Below, one piece after another: positions 38,671 to 47,253 of a stretch of 64,000 nucleotides of DNA; the stretch's first letter is position 1, and every line of letters starts with the position of its first letter. The position numbers and the translations under genes were made by a program. Below the pieces are notes generated by a model. That model did not search any database, was not told the origin of the DNA, and saw nothing but the letters and a program-made list of their open reading frames with translations. Source of the stretch: Paenibacillus sp. J23TS9 (GTDB lineage Bacteria; Bacillota; Bacilli; Paenibacillales; Paenibacillaceae); contig NZ_BOSG01000005.1 of the NCBI RefSeq assembly GCF_018403225.1, forward strand, positions 362,414-426,413, written 5' to 3'.

Positions 38671-39273
38671 TTGAAATCAAACCATTCACGCCGTATCGTA
38701 CTGGCATCGACCTCACCCAGAAGGCAGGAGCTGATTGCTTCTCTACATATACCGTACGAGATCCATCCCAGCCATGCGGATGAACATACTCCAGACGACT
38801 GGACTCCCCAGCAGATTGTTGAAGGTTTGGCGCTGCGTAAAGCGCAAGCTGTATACTCTCTTATTGCGGATCCGGAGGAAAATGCCGTTATTATTGGCAG
38901 TGACACAATCGTTGTTCTGGGGAATCAGGTTCTTGGAAAGCCCGTGGATGATAGAGACGCCTTTCGGATGCTGAAGTCTCTGCAGGGTAACACCCATCAT
39001 GTATACACGGGAATTGCATGTATTGATGCGGCCAATGGTCAAACGCTTGTGCGTCATCGATCAACCAAGGTAACCATGAAGGAGCTTTCGGATTCGAAAA
39101 TAGATGCTTACGTAAAAAGCGGCGAGCCCGGCGACAAAGCTGGCGCATATGGTATTCAAGGACTTGGCGCCACTTTGGTGGAACGGATTGAGGGCTGTTA
39201 TTTTACCGTCGTTGGATTGCCTGTTTCGTTACTTTCCGACATGTTGTCGGAATTTGGGATAGACATCCTCTGA
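38671..39273 (+). CDS. maf: Maf nucleoside triphosphate pyrophosphatase (dTTP/UTP type)
   Basis: 200 aa. Visible are the family start IVLASTSPRRQEL, the catalytic-pocket GSDTIVVLGNQVLGKP, and GEPGDKAGAYGIQGLGA. It hydrolyses non-canonical or excess dTTP/UTP to monophosphates; in B. subtilis maf overexpression blocks septation. TTG 38671 follows AAAGGAGAT at 7 bases; upstream in-frame codons overlap the DUF4321 gene. It is followed by radC, as in B. subtilis. Confidence 0.93.
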   Translation: MKSNHSRRIVLASTSPRRQELIASLHIPYEIHPSHADEHTPDDWTPQQIVEGLALRKAQAVYSLIADPEENAVIIGSDTIVVLGNQVLGKPVDDRDAFRMLKSLQGNTHHVYTGIACIDAANGQTLVRHRSTKVTMKELSDSKIDAYVKSGEPGDKAGAYGIQGLGATLVERIEGCYFTVVGLPVSLLSDMLSEFGIDIL

Positions 39274-39312
39274 GCGTGGATGAGATTTGAGTGAAGGGAA
39301 AGTAGGGGAACT

Positions 39313-40002
39313 ATGGAGCCGCAAACGTATATGCTGCGCGACATCCCCCATCAGGAAAGACCCAGAGAACGCATGCTGCAGTATGGGGCGGGCGCCTTGA
39401 GCCACGCTGAATTGTTGGCTATTTTACTTCGGACGGGTACACAGCGGGAGTCCGCCGTGCATCTTGCCCAGCGCATATTGAAGCAGGTCGGCAGTATGCG
39501 CCAGCTTGTGGATATGAGCATTGAGGAATTAATGGCCATTAAAGGCATCGGCAGTGCCAAAGCCGTTCAACTCAAAGCTGGCATCGAGCTTGGGCAGCGG
39601 CTTGTCCGTACCCGAATGGACGAGCCGGTAATTATCCGCAGTCCGCGAGATGCGGCCGAAGTACTTATGGAACAGCTGCGTTATTTGCAAAAAGAACATT
39701 TTGTTTGTTTATTTCTAAATACGAAAAATCACATTATTGCTCAAGAGACGCTTTCGATCGGCAGTCTGAACGCCTCCATCGTACATCCGCGCGAGGTGTT
39801 TCGTGCAGCCATCAAGTGCAGCAGCGCATCGTTTGTCTGCGCACATAACCATCCGAGTGGAGATCCCACGCCAAGTCCAGAAGATATTTCCCTTACTTCT
39901 CGTTTGAAGGAAGCAGGAGAAATTGTGGGTATAGAGGTGCTGGATCATCTGATTATCGGTGACGGGGAATTCGTCAGTTTGAAGGAGCAAGGCTTGATGT
40001 AA
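39313..40002 (+). CDS. radC: RadC/YsxA family JAB-domain protein
   Basis: 229 aa. A helix-hairpin-helix region (MAIKGIGSAKAVQLKAGIELGQR) precedes the JAB/MPN domain, which has the metal motif HNHPSGDPTPSPED (H-x-H-x10-D) and ETLSIGSLNASIVHPREVF. Despite the name, a direct DNA repair role is not established. ATG 39313 follows a weak gtagggg. The mreB promoter overlaps its 3' end. Confidence 0.92.
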   Translation: MEPQTYMLRDIPHQERPRERMLQYGAGALSHAELLAILLRTGTQRESAVHLAQRILKQVGSMRQLVDMSIEELMAIKGIGSAKAVQLKAGIELGQRLVRTRMDEPVIIRSPRDAAEVLMEQLRYLQKEHFVCLFLNTKNHIIAQETLSIGSLNASIVHPREVFRAAIKCSSASFVCAHNHPSGDPTPSPEDISLTSRLKEAGEIVGIEVLDHLIIGDGEFVSLKEQGLM

Positions 40003-40008
40003 TATAAT
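39979..40008 (+). promoter_or_regulatory. candidate sigma-A promoter of mreB
   Basis: TTGAAG (39979-39984) and TATAAT (40003-40008) with an 18-base spacer overlap the end of radC, 34 bases before mreB. Confidence 0.6.
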
Positions 40009-40041
40009 AGTTGAGATTGACGAAGAAAGGGAGATTACAGC

Positions 40042-41076
40042 ATGTTAGGAAGTTTCACGAAAGACTTGGGAATTGATTTGGGGACAGCAAACACGCTTGT
40101 CTATGTCCGTGGAAAAGGAATTGTTGTTAGAGAACCTTCTGTTGTTGCGATCCGTACGGATACGAAAACCATTGAGGCTGTAGGTGAGTCCGCCAAGAAA
40201 ATGATCGGACGTACGCCGGGCAACATCCGTGCCATCCGTCCGATGAAGGACGGCGTTATTGCTGACTTCGACACGACGGCAACAATGATTAAATATTTTA
40301 TCCGTCAGGCACAGAAGCAGCGTTCGATGTTTCAACGCCACCCGAATGTAATGGTATGTGTACCTTCGGGTATTACGGCCGTTGAACAGCGCGCAGTTGA
40401 AGATGCAACCAAACAGGCTGGTGCACGTGAAGCCTATACCATCGAAGAACCATTCGCAGCAGCCATCGGTGCTGATTTGCCGGTATGGGAACCGACAGGC
40501 AGTATGGTGGTAGATATCGGTGGCGGTACAACAGAAGTTGCCGTTATTTCTCTTGGAGGAATTGTAACTAGCCGCTCCGTGCGGGTAGCCGGTGATGAAA
40601 TGGATGAATCGATCATTCAATACATCAAACGCCAGTATAACCTGATGATTGGTGAAAGAACCTCGGAATCGCTTAAAATGGAGATTGGCTCCGCACTTCC
40701 TTTGGAACAGGTGGAGACCAGCGAAATTCGCGGTCGTGACCTGGTGACAGGATTGCCAAAGACCATTACGATCACATCTGATGAAATCAGTGAAGCCCTT
40801 TCTGACACCGTGAATGCCATTGTAGAAGCTGTAAAGGTTACGTTGGAGAAATGCCCACCGGAACTGGCAGCAGATATTATGGACCGTGGTATCGTACTTA
40901 CAGGCGGCGGAGCTCTGCTGCGCAATCTGGACAAGCTGCTTGCCGAAGAAACAGGCATGCCTGTCATTGTGGCTGAGAATCCACTGGACTGCGTTGCAAT
41001 CGGTACAGGCAAGGCGCTTGAGAACATTCATCTGTTTAAATCCCGCAGCAGCTCTGCCGTACGCTCCAAACGCTAA
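40042..41076 (+). CDS. mreB: rod shape-determining protein MreB
   Basis: 344 aa actin homologue. Phosphate-binding motifs are visible: [10 protein letters not shown] near the N-terminus, [16 protein letters not shown] near 160 and LTGGGALL near 290. It guides the elongasome along the membrane. ATG 40042 follows gaaaggga. It is the first gene of mreBCD-minCD, with an apparent promoter inside radC. Confidence 0.97.
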   Translation: MLGSFTKDLGIDLGTANTLVYVRGKGIVVREPSVVAIRTDTKTIEAVGESAKKMIGRTPGNIRAIRPMKDGVIADFDTTATMIKYFIRQAQKQRSMFQRHPNVMVCVPSGITAVEQRAVEDATKQAGAREAYTIEEPFAAAIGADLPVWEPTGSMVVDIGGGTTEVAVISLGGIVTSRSVRVAGDEMDESIIQYIKRQYNLMIGERTSESLKMEIGSALPLEQVETSEIRGRDLVTGLPKTITITSDEISEALSDTVNAIVEAVKVTLEKCPPELAADIMDRGIVLTGGGALLRNLDKLLAEETGMPVIVAENPLDCVAIGTGKALENIHLFKSRSSSAVRSKR

Positions 41077-41134
41077 GGCTGATATGATGTGGGTCAACCC
41101 CTGATAATGGGAGAGAAATCAGTAGAGTTAGAGG

Positions 41135-42007
41135 GTGTTGAAACTGTTTAAGCTGCTTGGCAACAAACGCTTATTTGTGATTTTGATAGCCCTTGTCATG
41201 TTTATCGCGCTGATGGGTTTCACGCTCGGTCCCAGGGCAACACTATCCTGGCCCGAGAAGTTTCTCAGAGACACTGTCGGCTTTGCCCAGAATATATTTT
41301 ATAAGCCCGCTGGCTATGTAGCGGGCTTGTTTAAAGATATCGGCAATATGCGCGATACGTACAAGGAAAATGAGAAGCTGAAAATTGCGTTGGCTCAGTA
41401 TACACGTGAAAAGGCCAATTATAATTTCATGGAAGAAGAAAATAAGTCGCTCAAGGAGTCGCTTCACTTCACGAAAGCCCAAATGGAGAAGTTCGATTAC
41501 AGCTATCATATTGCGCAGGTCATCAGTGTGAACTCGGACACCGTGAACCGTTCCCTGGTGATCGACCTTGGTGAACGTGATGGTGTTAAGGTCGGCCAGT
41601 CGGTGATTTCTATTAAAGGACTTGTGGGTGTGATCAGTCATGTCAGCAATTTTACATCTACTGTAAAGCTGATTACGACGATGGATGCGAAGGACCCGAA
41701 CTCCAACGGAATTGCAGCGACATCGATGAATAATCATCAGACTTTTGGTATTATTGAGAGCTATGACGATGCAACTCAAATGCTCTTGATGACTCAAATC
41801 AAGCAAACAGACCCGATTAAAAAGGACGACATGATCGTGTCATTGGGAGATACAGATAAGTATCCACGCGGCTTGATTATCGGCAAGGTGAAAAGTGTTC
41901 AGGAGAGCAAATTCGGTAAAACGAAGACAGCAACGATTGAGCCTGAGGCGGAATTCCAGGACTGGAAGCAGCTGTTCGTCGTCTTTACTCCGGAGGTTCA
42001 GCAGTAA
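41135..42007 (+). CDS. mreC: rod shape-determining protein MreC
   Basis: 290 aa. One N-terminal membrane segment (about 11-30: RLFVILIALVMFIALMGFTLG) is followed by a coiled-coil (about 70-110) and the beta-rich MreC domain (VINRSLVIDLGERDGVKVGQSVI-type). It links MreB to the wall enzymes outside the membrane. The start is uncertain: GTG 41135 or TTG 41138, both very close to the agaggg site. Its TAA overlaps the mreD ATG by 1 base. Confidence 0.93.
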   Translation: MLKLFKLLGNKRLFVILIALVMFIALMGFTLGPRATLSWPEKFLRDTVGFAQNIFYKPAGYVAGLFKDIGNMRDTYKENEKLKIALAQYTREKANYNFMEEENKSLKESLHFTKAQMEKFDYSYHIAQVISVNSDTVNRSLVIDLGERDGVKVGQSVISIKGLVGVISHVSNFTSTVKLITTMDAKDPNSNGIAATSMNNHQTFGIIESYDDATQMLLMTQIKQTDPIKKDDMIVSLGDTDKYPRGLIIGKVKSVQESKFGKTKTATIEPEAEFQDWKQLFVVFTPEVQQ

Positions 42008-42537
42008 TGATGGTGCGCAAGCAAGTTTTAGTCCTGCTGCTGTTTCTTCTGTTTATTATTGAAGGGACAATCATTCCGTGGCTGCTGCCCGTCTCCTGGC
42101 AAAATGTCATCATGCCGAATCTGGTTTTTATCGTTTTGTTATTTGTATCCGTATATCATCATCGACACACAGCACTCGTTCTCGGCATTATATTCGGTAT
42201 GCTCCATGATGTGGTTTTTTATGGAGAAATGATCGGCACTTATTCCCTCGTTATGGGATTTTCAACTTACATTATGGGATTTATTTTTCGGGTTCCACGG
42301 GCTCCGATGCCGCTTATGATGACTGTGGTGATTTTGGGCAGTCTGCTATTTGATAGCATGCTGTTTGCCATTTACCGGGTGTTCTCGTTAACGCAGGTCT
42401 CCTATGACTGGAATCTCCTGCATCATATTCTACCCGATCTCGTTGTCCATTTTGTGTTCGGGCTTATAATCTATGTTCCTCTCCGGAAGCAGCTTGAAAA
42501 GATTGCAAGACGGGAGAAAAAAGAGAAGGCGGCGTAA
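42007..42537 (+). CDS. mreD: rod shape-determining protein MreD
   Basis: 176 aa, about five membrane segments, typical of MreD (small, hydrophobic, with a LGIIFGMLHDVVFYGE segment between helices). It stabilises MreC and the elongasome. It starts at ATG 42007, overlapping the mreC stop, or at ATG 42010. Confidence 0.9.
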   Translation: MMVRKQVLVLLLFLLFIIEGTIIPWLLPVSWQNVIMPNLVFIVLLFVSVYHHRHTALVLGIIFGMLHDVVFYGEMIGTYSLVMGFSTYIMGFIFRVPRAPMPLMMTVVILGSLLFDSMLFAIYRVFSLTQVSYDWNLLHHILPDLVVHFVFGLIIYVPLRKQLEKIARREKKEKAA

Positions 42538-42614
42538 TCCTCACCGCCATTTTTCTTTTCCAGCAGGAACTTCGCCATCCGAAGACGAAATGTAATGAGA
42601 TAGGGGGGACAGGC

Positions 42615-43271
42615 ATGGCAGTGAAATCGAATCATGTCACGATCAAGGGCATCAAAGATGGCCTGGTATTCCTGCTTGACGATGAATGTGAATATGATGA
42701 ACTGTTGAGTGAGCTCCGGTACAAATTGGAGCACAGCCATCAAAATATTTTGACCGGCCCCATTATTCATGTGGATGTAAAGATGGGTTCAAGGCGCATT
42801 ACGGAAGATCAGAAGCAAAACATGCTCGATATTTTAAAACAAAAGGGAAATTTGCTCATCCGCTCTGTCGAATTCCCTGAATCGGAGCCGGAGCAGGCTC
42901 CCGTCTATGCGATTATGAGCGGTATGGTGCGCTCTGGACAAGTGCTGCGCCATAATGGAGATTTGCTTTTTTTGGGAGACGTGAACCCGGGAGGCAGCAT
43001 TCTATGCACGGGTGACATTTATATACTGGGTGCTCTGCGGGGGATGGCGCATGCAGGGCTGGAAGGCAATGAAGAAGCTATTATCGCTGCATCCCATTTT
43101 GCCCCGACACAGCTTCGGATTGCAGAACAAATCAGCCGTCCACCCGATGAATGGGAAACGCGTGAAACCAATATGGAATTCGCATTTTTGCAGAATGGAG
43201 CCATGCAAATCGACAAGATCAGCAACATTGTAAGGATACGGCGTGATTTTAACGTGTTTAAAGGGGTGTAG
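42615..43271 (+). CDS. minC: septum site-determining protein MinC
   Basis: 218 aa. The N-terminal FtsZ-inhibiting domain (about 1-100) is followed by the C-terminal beta-helix dimer domain (about 105-215) with GQVLRHNGDLLFLGDVNPGG and RPPDEW. It blocks Z-ring assembly away from midcell when bound to MinD. ATG 42615 follows aggggggac. It lies 3 bases before minD. Confidence 0.93.
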   Translation: MAVKSNHVTIKGIKDGLVFLLDDECEYDELLSELRYKLEHSHQNILTGPIIHVDVKMGSRRITEDQKQNMLDILKQKGNLLIRSVEFPESEPEQAPVYAIMSGMVRSGQVLRHNGDLLFLGDVNPGGSILCTGDIYILGALRGMAHAGLEGNEEAIIAASHFAPTQLRIAEQISRPPDEWETRETNMEFAFLQNGAMQIDKISNIVRIRRDFNVFKGV

Positions 43272-43274
43272 CAC

Positions 43275-44069
43275 ATGGGAGAGGCTATTGTCGTTACTTC
43301 CGGTAAAGGCGGTGTTGGGAAAACCACCACATCGGCGAATATCGGGACTGCGCTTGCGCTGCTTGGCAAGAAGGTCTGTCTGGTGGATACGGACATTGGC
43401 CTGCGCAATTTGGATGTGGTCATGGGTCTGGAAAATCGGATCATCTACGATTTATGTGATGTTGCGGAAGGACGCTGCCGTTTGAATCAGGCGCTTGTAA
43501 AAGATAAACGTTTCGATGAGCTGTATATGCTGCCGGCCGCCCAGACGAAGGATAAAAACGCCGTGTCGCCAGAGCAGGTCAGAGATATTATACTTGAACT
43601 GAAAAAAGAGTATGAGTATGTAATTATCGACTGCCCGGCGGGGATCGAGCAAGGATTCAAGAATGCCATCGCCGGCGCGGACAAGGCTATTGTCGTGACA
43701 ACGCCTGAAAATGCCGCTGTTCGTGATGCCGACCGGATTATCGGTCTGCTGGAAAGCTCCTCTGTGGAATCTCCGAAGCTGGTCGTTAATCGTATCCGTC
43801 CGAATATGGTGAAAACGGGGGATATGCTGGATATTGAAGATGTACTCCAGGTTCTGAATATTGATCTGATCGGTATCGTACCTGATGATGAGTATGTTAT
43901 CAAAGCCGCAAACAGCGGAGAGCCAACGGTGATGAATCCCGACTCGCGGGCAGCCATCGCTTACCGCAATATTGCCCGTCGTATTCTGGGAGATACGGTG
44001 CCTCTGATGCATCTGGATCAGAAAAAGGGCATGTTCTCGAAATTTAAAAAGCTATTTGGCATGGGTTGA
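43275..44069 (+). CDS. minD: septum site-determining ATPase MinD
   Basis: 264 aa ParA/MinD ATPase. The deviant Walker A SGKGGVGKTTTSANIG is near residues 9-24, and DIGLRNLDVVMGL and VIIDCPAGIEQG follow. The C-terminus (KKGMFSKFKKLFGMG) is the amphipathic membrane-targeting helix. It recruits MinC to the membrane. ATG 43275 follows aaaggggtg. Confidence 0.97.
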   Translation: MGEAIVVTSGKGGVGKTTTSANIGTALALLGKKVCLVDTDIGLRNLDVVMGLENRIIYDLCDVAEGRCRLNQALVKDKRFDELYMLPAAQTKDKNAVSPEQVRDIILELKKEYEYVIIDCPAGIEQGFKNAIAGADKAIVVTTPENAAVRDADRIIGLLESSSVESPKLVVNRIRPNMVKTGDMLDIEDVLQVLNIDLIGIVPDDEYVIKAANSGEPTVMNPDSRAAIAYRNIARRILGDTVPLMHLDQKKGMFSKFKKLFGMG

Positions 44070-44081
44070 CCTAAATGCCTG

Positions 44082-44111
44082 AAGCCGCTGCTATCTAGCA
44101 GCGGCTTTTTT
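44082..44111 (+). terminator. minD terminator
   Basis: A perfect 11-bp stem aagccgctgct/agcagcggctt with an atct loop is followed by a T-run. Confidence 0.9.
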
Positions 44112-44251
44112 AAATTGTAGAATTATTAGTTTTCAGTGGGCCTGTATAATAGGGCTTCAAATCAGGTTAAGTTACATCATACAGAAATTTTTTGTCCGGC
44201 ACAGCCGTAAACGCCGTTACTCATCTCAGACTGACAAAGGAGTGATCCGGA

Positions 44252-44767
44252 ATGCTTGGAATACTTGCATCCATTTTTATTATTCAAATTGTATATGTCT
44301 CTTTTTTTACATTGCGTATGATCTTGACGCTGAAAGGCCAGAAGTATTTGGCCGCGGTTCTCAGCATGTTCGAAATTACTATTTATGTGCTTGGCCTCAG
44401 CATCGTCCTTAAATATGTGAATCAACCGATCAGCCTTGTGGTTTATGCCGTCGGTTATGGGCTTGGAGTTTTGGTTGGTTCTTGGATTGAGGGACGGATT
44501 GCGCTTGGATATATCACTATGAAGGTTATTCTTAATGATCCGGAGAGCGGTATGGCCAATGTTCTGCGCGATAACGGATACGGAGTTACCTCATGGATTG
44601 GGAGTGGCCGAGACGGTCATCGGCTGGTGTTCGAGGTTTTGGCGAAGCGTAAAAATCAGAAAAAGCTGTACAACATGATTCTCGAGCTGGATCCAAAGGC
44701 CTTTATCGTTGTCACAGAGCCGGTCCAGCTTCATGGAGGATTTTGGACCCGCGGCACTAAAAAATAA
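44252..44767 (+). CDS. DUF2179 (UPF0316/YebE-like) membrane protein
   Basis: 171 aa. Three membrane segments in the first 90 residues are followed by a cytoplasmic DUF2179 domain (about 100-165: LRDNGYGVTSWIGSGRDGHRLVFEVLAKRKNQ). It matches the UPF0316 proteins such as B. subtilis YebE. ATG 44252 follows aaaggagtga. A TATAAT at 44145-44150 upstream lacks a good -35. Function unknown. Confidence 0.85.
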   Translation: MLGILASIFIIQIVYVSFFTLRMILTLKGQKYLAAVLSMFEITIYVLGLSIVLKYVNQPISLVVYAVGYGLGVLVGSWIEGRIALGYITMKVILNDPESGMANVLRDNGYGVTSWIGSGRDGHRLVFEVLAKRKNQKKLYNMILELDPKAFIVVTEPVQLHGGFWTRGTKK

Positions 44768-44770
44768 TAT
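44743..44770 (+). promoter_or_regulatory. candidate promoter reading into the 44783 structured element
   Basis: TTGGAC (44743-44748) and TAATAT (44765-44770) with a 16-base spacer lie at the end of the DUF2179 gene. Predicted initiation near 44778 is at the base of the first long stem. Confidence 0.4.
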
Positions 44771-44782
44771 TTATGTTTCATC

Positions 44783-44992
44783 CCTAGGCAAAATGGGTAA
44801 ATGTATAAAACATATTATTGCAGGTATACAGTCCTAGTCTTAAAGGGGTTGTTGCCTGCATACGCATTTTGCATATTATCCATTTGGGCTAGGAGAAGCA
44901 GCTGAATGCTTCATAAAGGGCAGCAGCATGATTTCTCGTAGATATACAAGAACGGGGTGTTTGCGCATGAGAGCGCATACTTACTTGTATAT
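44783..44992 (+). ncRNA. candidate structured RNA in the 614-base gap before opuC
   Basis: Stem 1 pairs 44783-44800 (cctaggcaaaatgggtaa) with 44876-44893 (16 of 18 positions, one G-T), enclosing TGCAGG (44819-44824)/CCTGCA (44855-44860). A GAAGCA-gctgaa-TGCTTC hairpin follows at 44895-44912. Stem 3 pairs atatacaag (44942-44950) with cttgtatat (44984-44992), enclosing TGCGC-atgaga-GCGCA (44962-44977). No coding frame with a ribosome binding site was found here, and no T-run terminator follows. It could be a small RNA, a long opuC leader or a decayed mobile element. 44993-45121 shows no further signal. Confidence 0.4.
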
Positions 44993-45121
44993 GAACATGG
45001 GCTTGCAGGCTTGGAATGTTTCGGATGGATGGCATGGATATTATAGGGTGATTGCACAGTTTGGAAAGCTACATGCATATTAAGGTGGAATTTAAGGTAT
45101 GTAAGTTAATGCCGTAACGGA

Positions 45122-45345
45122 GATTTTTGACTTGAATTTGTTAATACCCTCAGGCCTTCCTCTTTGATCGTTTTTCCAACCCTTATCAATGCGCTTAATC
45201 CCATTCCATTAATCTTTGAGAGCCATCTTACTTAGTTTTATTTCCGTTCCTACATAACAAGGCTGTCGCCTTCCCTTGACTCTGGCATCACATATTTCTT
45301 TCAGCAGTTTTTTGGTTCCCCGATGGATGATTTGCCAAATGCTCC
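45122..45345 (-). pseudogene. possible remnant of an unidentified gene
   Basis: On the minus strand this stretch translates as protein-like, Lys/Arg-rich sequence (such as KKLLKEICDARVKGRRQPC and KGWKNDQRGRPEGINKF) interrupted by a TAA after MALKD. It has no ribosome binding site and its upstream end runs into the divergent opuCA start. The family was not recognised. It could also be chance. Confidence 0.2.
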
Positions 45346-45381
45346 GCATAATATGGATACTGCTTGCAAAGGGGCGATTGA

Positions 45382-46545
45382 ATGATAGTACTGGAGCATG
45401 TGAACAAGGTTTATGATAATGGCTTTCACGCATTGAAAGACATTAATCTCGAATTCAAAGAGGGGGAAATTACTGTCCTTATTGGGCCAAGCGGCTGCGG
45501 CAAATCGACAACGATGAAGCTGATTAACGCGCTCAATACGTCCTCATCAGGCAAGGTGCTGATCGATGGTAAGGATATCTCAGGATTGAATCCGGTTGAA
45601 CTGCGGCGCAATATCGGCTATGTCATTCAAAGTGTCGGCTTGTTTCCGCATATGAATATCTCCAAGAACGTGGGTGTTGTTCCGCGTCTGAAAAAGTGGG
45701 ATAAAGACAAAATCGATCAAAAGGTCAATGAACTGCTGGATATGGTTGGTCTGGATCATACGATATACAGCAACCGTTATCCATCGGAGCTTAGCGGTGG
45801 ACAGCAGCAGCGTGTGGGCGTTGCGCGCGCACTTGCGGCTGATCCTGACATCATACTGATGGACGAGCCGTTCTCCGCATTGGACCCCATCAGCCGCGAG
45901 CAGCTGCAGGATGAGCTGATCCGGCTTCAGCAGGACCTTCATAAAACAATTATCTTTGTTACGCATGATATGGATGAAGCCATCAAGATTGCGGATACTA
46001 TCATTTTGATGAAAGATGGCGAAGTGGTACAAACCGGTAAACCGGACACCATTTTGCGTCATCCGGCCAATGATTTTGTCCGTAACTTTATCGGTTCCAA
46101 GCGTCTGGAGAACGAGAATGAAAGTATCTATGAAATCCCGCTTGTGGATGAAGTGATGATTACCAACCCGGTAACTGCCTTCCCGGGCAGGGGACTTGCG
46201 GAAGCCATCAAGATGATGGAGATGAAGCGGGTTGATTCGCTGCTGATTGTGGATCGCAACAAACAGTTGCAGGGCGCGGTTTCTATCTATCGAGTACTTG
46301 ACCAGTACGGTGAGGAAGGCAAAACCGTGGCGGATGTTATGCATCCGGTTCGTTATTCCGTTGCTTCCGGAAGTACGCTTCCGCAGGCAATCGAAATTAT
46401 GGACAGCCATCAGCTGAGCAATCTCCCTGTAATAGACAGTAATAACCGATTCCTCGGGTTAATTACAAGAGGCAGTGTAGTTAAACATTTGGCCGAAGTA
46501 TATCCTACCATGGTCCCTCCGCTGCTGAACGGAGAGGATGAGTGA
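45382..46545 (+). CDS. opuCA: glycine betaine/carnitine/choline ABC transporter, ATP-binding protein with CBS domains
   Basis: 387 aa. The ABC domain has Walker A GPSGCGKS near 35-42, signature LSGGQ near 138, Walker B IILMDE and the switch His in FVTHDMDEA. Two CBS domains follow (about 255-375: VMITNPVTAFPGRG... and VMHPVRYSVASGSTL...), typical of the OpuA/OpuC family, where they are thought to sense ionic strength or nucleotides. ATG 45382 follows aaaggggcg. The GbsR/OpcR-type regulator seen near opuC in B. subtilis is absent. First gene of a four-gene operon. Confidence 0.92.
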   Translation: MIVLEHVNKVYDNGFHALKDINLEFKEGEITVLIGPSGCGKSTTMKLINALNTSSSGKVLIDGKDISGLNPVELRRNIGYVIQSVGLFPHMNISKNVGVVPRLKKWDKDKIDQKVNELLDMVGLDHTIYSNRYPSELSGGQQQRVGVARALAADPDIILMDEPFSALDPISREQLQDELIRLQQDLHKTIIFVTHDMDEAIKIADTIILMKDGEVVQTGKPDTILRHPANDFVRNFIGSKRLENENESIYEIPLVDEVMITNPVTAFPGRGLAEAIKMMEMKRVDSLLIVDRNKQLQGAVSIYRVLDQYGEEGKTVADVMHPVRYSVASGSTLPQAIEIMDSHQLSNLPVIDSNNRFLGLITRGSVVKHLAEVYPTMVPPLLNGEDE

Positions 46546-46546
46546 T

Positions 46547-47206
46547 ATGAATGCATTCTGGAGCTTTATCACGGAACGTTATCCGGATATTCTGAAGGCT
46601 CTGCAGGAACATCTCGTTTTGTCGTTCTCTGCAGTGATCCTGGGTACGATTATTGCCGTGCCGGTCGGTATTCTGCTGGTATACAGCCGGGTGGGCTGGA
46701 TAAACAGTGTTGTATTTTTTATAGCCAATTTGTTTCAAACGATTCCAAGCCTGGCGCTTCTGGCCATTCTGATTCCGCTGCTCGGTATCGGCATGAAGCC
46801 TGCCATTCTGGCGCTGCTGCTATATTCCCTGATGCCAATCCTGCGGAACACCTATGATGGTTTTCACTCCGTCGATGAAGGTGTGCTGAATTCCGCCAGA
46901 GGGATGGGGTACAGTACGGCACAGACGATTTTGAGAATTCAGCTTCCTTTATCGCTGCCCTACATTATGTCGGGGATCCGAATTACCACCGTTTATATCA
47001 TCAGCTGGGCAACACTCGCCTCCCTGATTGGCGCTGGAGGTCTGGGCCAGCTCATCGTATCGGGGCTTGGTGTTAACAAGCCGGAGATGATATTTATCGG
47101 CGGCATTGGCGCCATCCTGCTTGCTCTTGTCGCTGACGGCTTGCTTGGACTCCTAGAGGGCTGGCTTAGCAGACGCTATCATCAGACACGGGATGCTGCC
47201 ATATGA
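46547..47206 (+). CDS. opuCB: osmoprotectant ABC transporter permease OpuCB
   Basis: 219 aa, five to six membrane segments, with the binding-protein-dependent transport loop (SARGMGYSTAQTILRIQLPLSL) that contacts OpuCA. ATG 46547 is chosen since GGAGAGG lies 9 bases upstream; ATG 46538 is too close. It overlaps the opuCA end region and lies upstream of the binding protein gene. Confidence 0.9.
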   Translation: MNAFWSFITERYPDILKALQEHLVLSFSAVILGTIIAVPVGILLVYSRVGWINSVVFFIANLFQTIPSLALLAILIPLLGIGMKPAILALLLYSLMPILRNTYDGFHSVDEGVLNSARGMGYSTAQTILRIQLPLSLPYIMSGIRITTVYIISWATLASLIGAGGLGQLIVSGLGVNKPEMIFIGGIGAILLALVADGLLGLLEGWLSRRYHQTRDAAI

Positions 47207-47253
47207 GTAGGATCTTTTGGAACCGGCGACCCAGACTGAACAAGGGAGGCGTG

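Noticed and set aside
40045..41097. 350-codon minus-strand frame opposite mreB
   Set aside because: Antisense shadow of mreB, rich in Cys, His and Asn as expected for reversed conserved codons.
44768..45381. Known RNA classes (tmRNA, 6S RNA, RNase P RNA, SRP RNA, c-di-GMP or SAM riboswitch) in the pre-opuC gap
   Set aside because: None of their conserved core sequences could be found by eye.
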